NCBI GenBank assembly: GCA_944385775.1
Contig: CALWYM010000051.1
Span: 1-7,639 of the forward strand
DNA: 7,639 nucleotides
DNA from: an uncultured Oscillospiraceae bacterium
Lineage (GTDB): Bacteria; Bacillota; Clostridia; Oscillospirales; Oscillospiraceae
Direction of reading: 5' to 3'
The notes beneath the pieces were generated by a model, which was not told the origin of the DNA, did not search any database, and saw only the letters and a list, made by a program, of their open reading frames with translations. Positions 4,818 through 7,639 of this stretch are shown here, one piece after another. Every line of letters starts with the position of its first letter. The first letter of the stretch is position 1. Made by a program: the position numbers and the translations under genes.

Positions 4818-7280
4818 GTGTCCCCGGAGAAGGAAAAGTATTCACTTGATGACATTTTAAACGAAAATTATGACTCCGATGAGACCTTTTCTCTGGAATC
4901 TATTCTGGCAGAATACAAGAGGAGCGCCTTTATTGAAGGTGAGAGAAAGACTCCACCAAATGAGCTGGATGAACAGGTACAGAGTATAATTGATGAAGTA
5001 ACCGGAAATCTTTCAAAGGAAGATGGGTCGGGCAATAATTATGCAAAAAAGAAAACAGAAGTAACGGAAAAACCCATCGGCGATGCTGACGGTTCTGACG
5101 AAGTAAGAAGTACGGATTATCGGACTTCGGAGGAAACCGATGAGAATATGCATGAGGATAAGGAAGGAAAGTCACCGCAGCGCGGATTTTTTGGAAAGCT
5201 TTTTTCCGGGCATGCCAGGGAAAATAGGGGGGAAACTGAGGAGAAGGGCTCTGCTTCCGATACATACGAAGAAGATGATCTGACCGGTGAAAATCAGCAA
5301 CCCGGAACTGAGGAGGACAGCCTGCAGTCCGATGCTGATTCTGTTTTCAGCATAAAGGACGAGCCTGATGAAAAGGAAAAGGTTTCGTACAGCAGTCCGC
5401 AGCAAAATTCTGCTGCTCAGCAGCCTGGAAAAGACGATGACGGTTATTTTGAGTCCATGGAGTTTGCCGATAAAATAGCAAAAAACGTGGAAAACCCCGA
5501 CTGGGATTTCACTCCGGATACATTTGATGATGAACCGGAGGAACCACCCGCAAAAAAGGAATCTTTTCTTACAAAACTTTCTGAAAAGTTCAGAAGTTTA
5601 CAGGGTGACTATGAAGAGGAAGATGAAGAACCGGACCCTGACTATAATGAGGAGATAAAGCGGTTTTCGGCTATTATACCGTCGCTCAGACTCAGAATGA
5701 TAGGGTCAGTGGTACTGCTTGTCCTTATGCTTGTGTTTACGTCTATGGCGGTTAACGGGAAGACTATTCCTTTTGGAATAGGTACAAATCTGAATATCGC
5801 AGGCGGAGTTGTTCTGGTTTTGCAGTTGCTTGTTATGGCGGCAGGTATTGACATACTTATAAGCGGCTTGGACAGTCTGATTTCTATTGAGCCAAACGGG
5901 GAAACACTGGTACTTTTATCCAATGTGCTGTCCTTCACGGATGGGTTTATTATGCTTGCTAACCGTGATTTTAGCTTTGGTATGCCGCTTTCGGTTGTGG
6001 CTTCAGCATCGCTTGTGTTTGCCCTTCATGGAAGAAAGGCGTACTATAAGGCAATGGTGGATTCCATGAAGGCAGGACTTACCTCAAATAATTGCTACGG
6101 CGTTGTGAGCGAGCATGACGACGAGGCTGACAGAGAGGTGCTGAAAAAGGTTTTCGGAAAAACAAAGGGATTTTACAGAAACCTGATTTCCGAGGATGTG
6201 AGCGAGCAGTATTATTTCTTTGCCACGCCTTTTATCATTATACTGGGGTTCATACTTGCGCTGCTGGCTTCGGTAGGCAGCGGAAGGGGAGAGAGTTTCG
6301 CCCATTGCTATGCTGTAATTATGGTTACTGCAGCTGTTTTTCCGGCAGTGTCCGCTTTCGCTCTGCCATTTTCATATGCGGCGTCCTCGCTGAGAAAGTC
6401 AGGCTGCGCTCTCGCGGGATGGACAGGTGCCTGCGAAATATTTGACAGCGACGCTGCCATGATTACCGATGAAGACGTTTTTCCGGCAGGAAGCGTCACC
6501 ATAAGCTCTATAAAGGTATATTCAGGCTCAAACCAGCAGAAGCTTATTGAGTATTCTGCAAGCCTTATTATTGCATCAAATTCAGGACTTTCCAGAGTGT
6601 TTGACGATTTGCTCCGTACTCAGGGGTTCAGGCAGTATCAGGTTGATAAATTCTCCTGCTATGAGGGCGGCGGAATCGGTGGTCTTGTTAACGGAGAAAA
6701 TGTTCTTGTTGGCTCGGGCGCTTTTATGAACCTTATGGGTATCAGGGTCCCGGATAAAATTAATGTGGCGAATACTATTTTCGCTGCGGTTAACGACAGG
6801 CTCGCCGTTATCTATGCCCTGAACTATGTGCCTGTAAATTCTGTTCAGTCTGCTCTTGAGGCGCTGCTTACTACAAGGATTGATGTGCTTTTGGCTGTCA
6901 AGGATTTTAACGTAACTCTAAATACGATACAGAAAAAATTTAAGGTTTCCATGGAGGGCGTTGAGTATTTACCCATTGAGAAAAGTTATAAGCTTTCTGA
7001 GAATGAAGATGTTTCAGAGAAAAATGTGGCAGCTGTTCTGGTAAGGGAAGGGCTTACCCCCTTATCTGAGACAATTTCAAAGGGCAAGAATCTAAAAACT
7101 GTCACAGAGCTTAATACCGCAGTCTGCCTTGCTGGTTCATTAATTGGAATGTTGCTGATGTTCTTCCTTTGCAAGACAGGGTCTTTTGCCTCCACAACCC
7201 CAAATAATGTATTTTTCTTTATGATGGCAGTGGAAATTGCTGTGGTATTGCTGTCACAATTAGTAAAAAAACGCAGTTGA
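4818..7280 (+). CDS. Putative pseudo-P-type ATPase (P1B-like scaffold) with long acidic N-terminus
   Basis: 820 residues. Residues 1-285 are hydrophilic, rich in Asp/Glu/Ser and probably disordered, with a duplicated motif near the start (SLDDILNE at 9-16, SLESILAE at 25-32). Eight hydrophobic segments follow in a 4+2+2 pattern (about 293-311, 325-350, 362-380, 388-404; 467-487, 495-520; 765-785, 796-815), as in heavy-metal P1B ATPases. Between the last two groups the order of family landmarks is kept but residues are changed: CPx reads FPA (508-510), DKTGT reads DEDVF (551-555), SEHP reads SNSG (587-590), TGDN reads VKDF (694-697), and LPxxK survives as LPIEK (718-722) but GDGxND is deleted. 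The N-domain glycine motif GGGIGG (617-622) with VGSGAFM (631-637) is kept. Only about 60 residues occupy the actuator position and no TGES is seen. Transport by ATP hydrolysis seems impossible; function is unknown. It ends the metK-rlmB operon. Confidence 0.75.
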   Translation: MSPEKEKYSLDDILNENYDSDETFSLESILAEYKRSAFIEGERKTPPNELDEQVQSIIDEVTGNLSKEDGSGNNYAKKKTEVTEKPIGDADGSDEVRSTDYRTSEETDENMHEDKEGKSPQRGFFGKLFSGHARENRGETEEKGSASDTYEEDDLTGENQQPGTEEDSLQSDADSVFSIKDEPDEKEKVSYSSPQQNSAAQQPGKDDDGYFESMEFADKIAKNVENPDWDFTPDTFDDEPEEPPAKKESFLTKLSEKFRSLQGDYEEEDEEPDPDYNEEIKRFSAIIPSLRLRMIGSVVLLVLMLVFTSMAVNGKTIPFGIGTNLNIAGGVVLVLQLLVMAAGIDILISGLDSLISIEPNGETLVLLSNVLSFTDGFIMLANRDFSFGMPLSVVASASLVFALHGRKAYYKAMVDSMKAGLTSNNCYGVVSEHDDEADREVLKKVFGKTKGFYRNLISEDVSEQYYFFATPFIIILGFILALLASVGSGRGESFAHCYAVIMVTAAVFPAVSAFALPFSYAASSLRKSGCALAGWTGACEIFDSDAAMITDEDVFPAGSVTISSIKVYSGSNQQKLIEYSASLIIASNSGLSRVFDDLLRTQGFRQYQVDKFSCYEGGGIGGLVNGENVLVGSGAFMNLMGIRVPDKINVANTIFAAVNDRLAVIYALNYVPVNSVQSALEALLTTRIDVLLAVKDFNVTLNTIQKKFKVSMEGVEYLPIEKSYKLSENEDVSEKNVAAVLVREGLTPLSETISKGKNLKTVTELNTAVCLAGSLIGMLLMFFLCKTGSFASTTPNNVFFFMMAVEIAVVLLSQLVKKRS

Positions 7281-7322
7281 GCAAATTAACCAGAAAAGAA
7301 TTTTCTTTATCAAAAAAATATG

Positions 7323-7351
7323 TTGTTTTTCACAGTGCAATAGTGTATAAT
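7323..7351 (+). promoter_or_regulatory. Promoter of the EF-G-like gene
   Basis: A perfect -10 TATAAT (7346-7351) lies 17 bases after TTGTTT (7323-7328), a partial -35. Transcription would start near 7358, giving a leader of about 62 bases. This shows the EF-G-like gene can be transcribed independently of the metK operon. Confidence 0.75.
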
Positions 7352-7364
7352 GGAACGCAGAAAA

Positions 7365-7384
7365 GGCTTTACCACAGTAAGGTC
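7365..7384 (+). promoter_or_regulatory. Small hairpin in the EF-G-like mRNA leader
   Basis: Bases 7365-7372 can pair with 7377-7384 (8 pairs, two of them G-U) around a CACA tetraloop. The hairpin starts about 7 bases after the predicted transcription start. It has no T run after it, so it is not a terminator; it could stabilise the 5' end of the mRNA or be chance. Confidence 0.35.
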
Positions 7385-7419
7385 GGAATTTTCATTAACA
7401 AAGAGAGGAAAAAATCACT

Positions 7420-7639
7420 ATGAGCTATGCTGCTGAAAAGATTCACAACATTGCATTACTTGGTCATGGAGGCAACGGAAAGACGTCTCTTGCTGAGAAT
7501 ATGCTCTTCGTCGCCGGTGCAATAGACCGTCAGGGTCGTGTTCCCGACGGAAATACCGTAAGTGACTACGATGAGCAGGAAATTCGTCGTAAAACCAGTA
7601 TTTCTACATCTACAATGTATGTAGAGTACAAGGGTCATA
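7420..7639 (+). CDS. EF-G-like translational GTPase (EF-G-2 type), 3'-truncated by the window edge
   Basis: Only the first 73 residues are present; family members are about 680-700 long. The N-terminus carries the G1/P-loop GHGGNGKTSLAE (15-26), followed by an EF-G-like switch I region, GRVPDGNTVSDYDEQEIRRK (39-58) and then TSIST. The P-loop reads GHGGNGKT rather than the AHxDAGKT of the main translocase EF-G; this form is typical of the second EF-G-like group, for example Thermus EF-G-2, whose cellular role is poorly defined. The housekeeping EF-G usually lies in the rpsL-rpsG-tuf cluster, which is not here. The ATG has GAGAGGA (7403-7409) about 10 bases upstream and its own promoter. A TetM-type ribosomal protection protein is less likely, as those have the AHVDAGKT form. 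Subfamily needs the missing C-terminal domains. Confidence 0.88.
   Translation, partial: MSYAAEKIHNIALLGHGGNGKTSLAENMLFVAGAIDRQGRVPDGNTVSDYDEQEIRRKTSISTSTMYVEYKGH

Noticed and set aside
6459..6492. Frameshift or sequencing error as the cause of the missing DKTGT motif
   Set aside because: The reading frame stays in register with P-type ATPase-like sequence on both sides, and the other motifs are also altered at separate places, so one local error cannot explain it.
7292..7306. AGAAAA/TTTTCT hairpin as terminator of the metK operon
   Set aside because: The stem is 6 bp with a single G-C pair and a 3-base loop, followed by no real T run. It is too weak to call; termination after 7280 remains unresolved.
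7456..7638. 60-residue minus-strand open frame at the window end
   Set aside because: It is antisense to the P-loop region of the EF-G-like gene, which is well supported.

Overview
The window looks like a chromosomal housekeeping segment from a Gram-positive anaerobe of class Clostridia, probably the Ruminococcaceae/Oscillospiraceae or a relative. This rests on strong AGGAGG-type ribosome sites, moderate GC, TTG and GTG starts that are supported by Shine-Dalgarno sequences, and the gene families present. No mobile element, CRISPR array, tRNA or rRNA is visible. The species cannot be named from the sequence.

Region 1 (1-1663, + strand): the C-terminal two-thirds of glmM (phosphoglucosamine mutase; its 5' end is outside the window) is followed after 17 bases by a stand-alone left-handed beta-helix acyltransferase. 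The latter keeps the active-site residues of the acetyltransferase half of GlmU. Together they suggest consecutive steps from glucosamine-6-P to N-acetylglucosamine-1-P. A 13-bp hairpin at 1626-1660 is placed to stop transcription from both sides.

Region 2 (1664-2503, - strand): a rhomboid/derlin-like six-helix membrane protein. It has lost the rhomboid catalytic signature and ends in a Cys/His-rich, probably zinc-binding tail. It starts at TTG. A 202-base divergent intergenic region separates it from metK.

Region 3 (2706-7280, + strand): metK (S-adenosylmethionine synthetase), rlmB (SAM-dependent 23S rRNA 2'-O-methyltransferase) and an 820-residue membrane protein. They are spaced 14 and 37 bases apart with no terminator between them, so they are probably one operon. 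MetK makes the methyl donor that RlmB uses. The 820-residue protein is the most unusual item. After an acidic, low-complexity N-terminus of about 280 residues it follows the plan of a heavy-metal (P1B) P-type ATPase: 4+2+2 membrane helices, an N-domain-like glycine motif and P-domain-like stretches. Yet DKTGT, CPx, TGES, HP, TGDN and GDGxND are all altered or absent. I read it as a pseudo-P-type ATPase, likely undescribed.

Region 4 (7281-7639, + strand): a promoter with a consensus -10, a short leader that can form a hairpin, and the first 73 codons of an EF-G-like translational GTPase (EF-G-2 type), cut by the window end.
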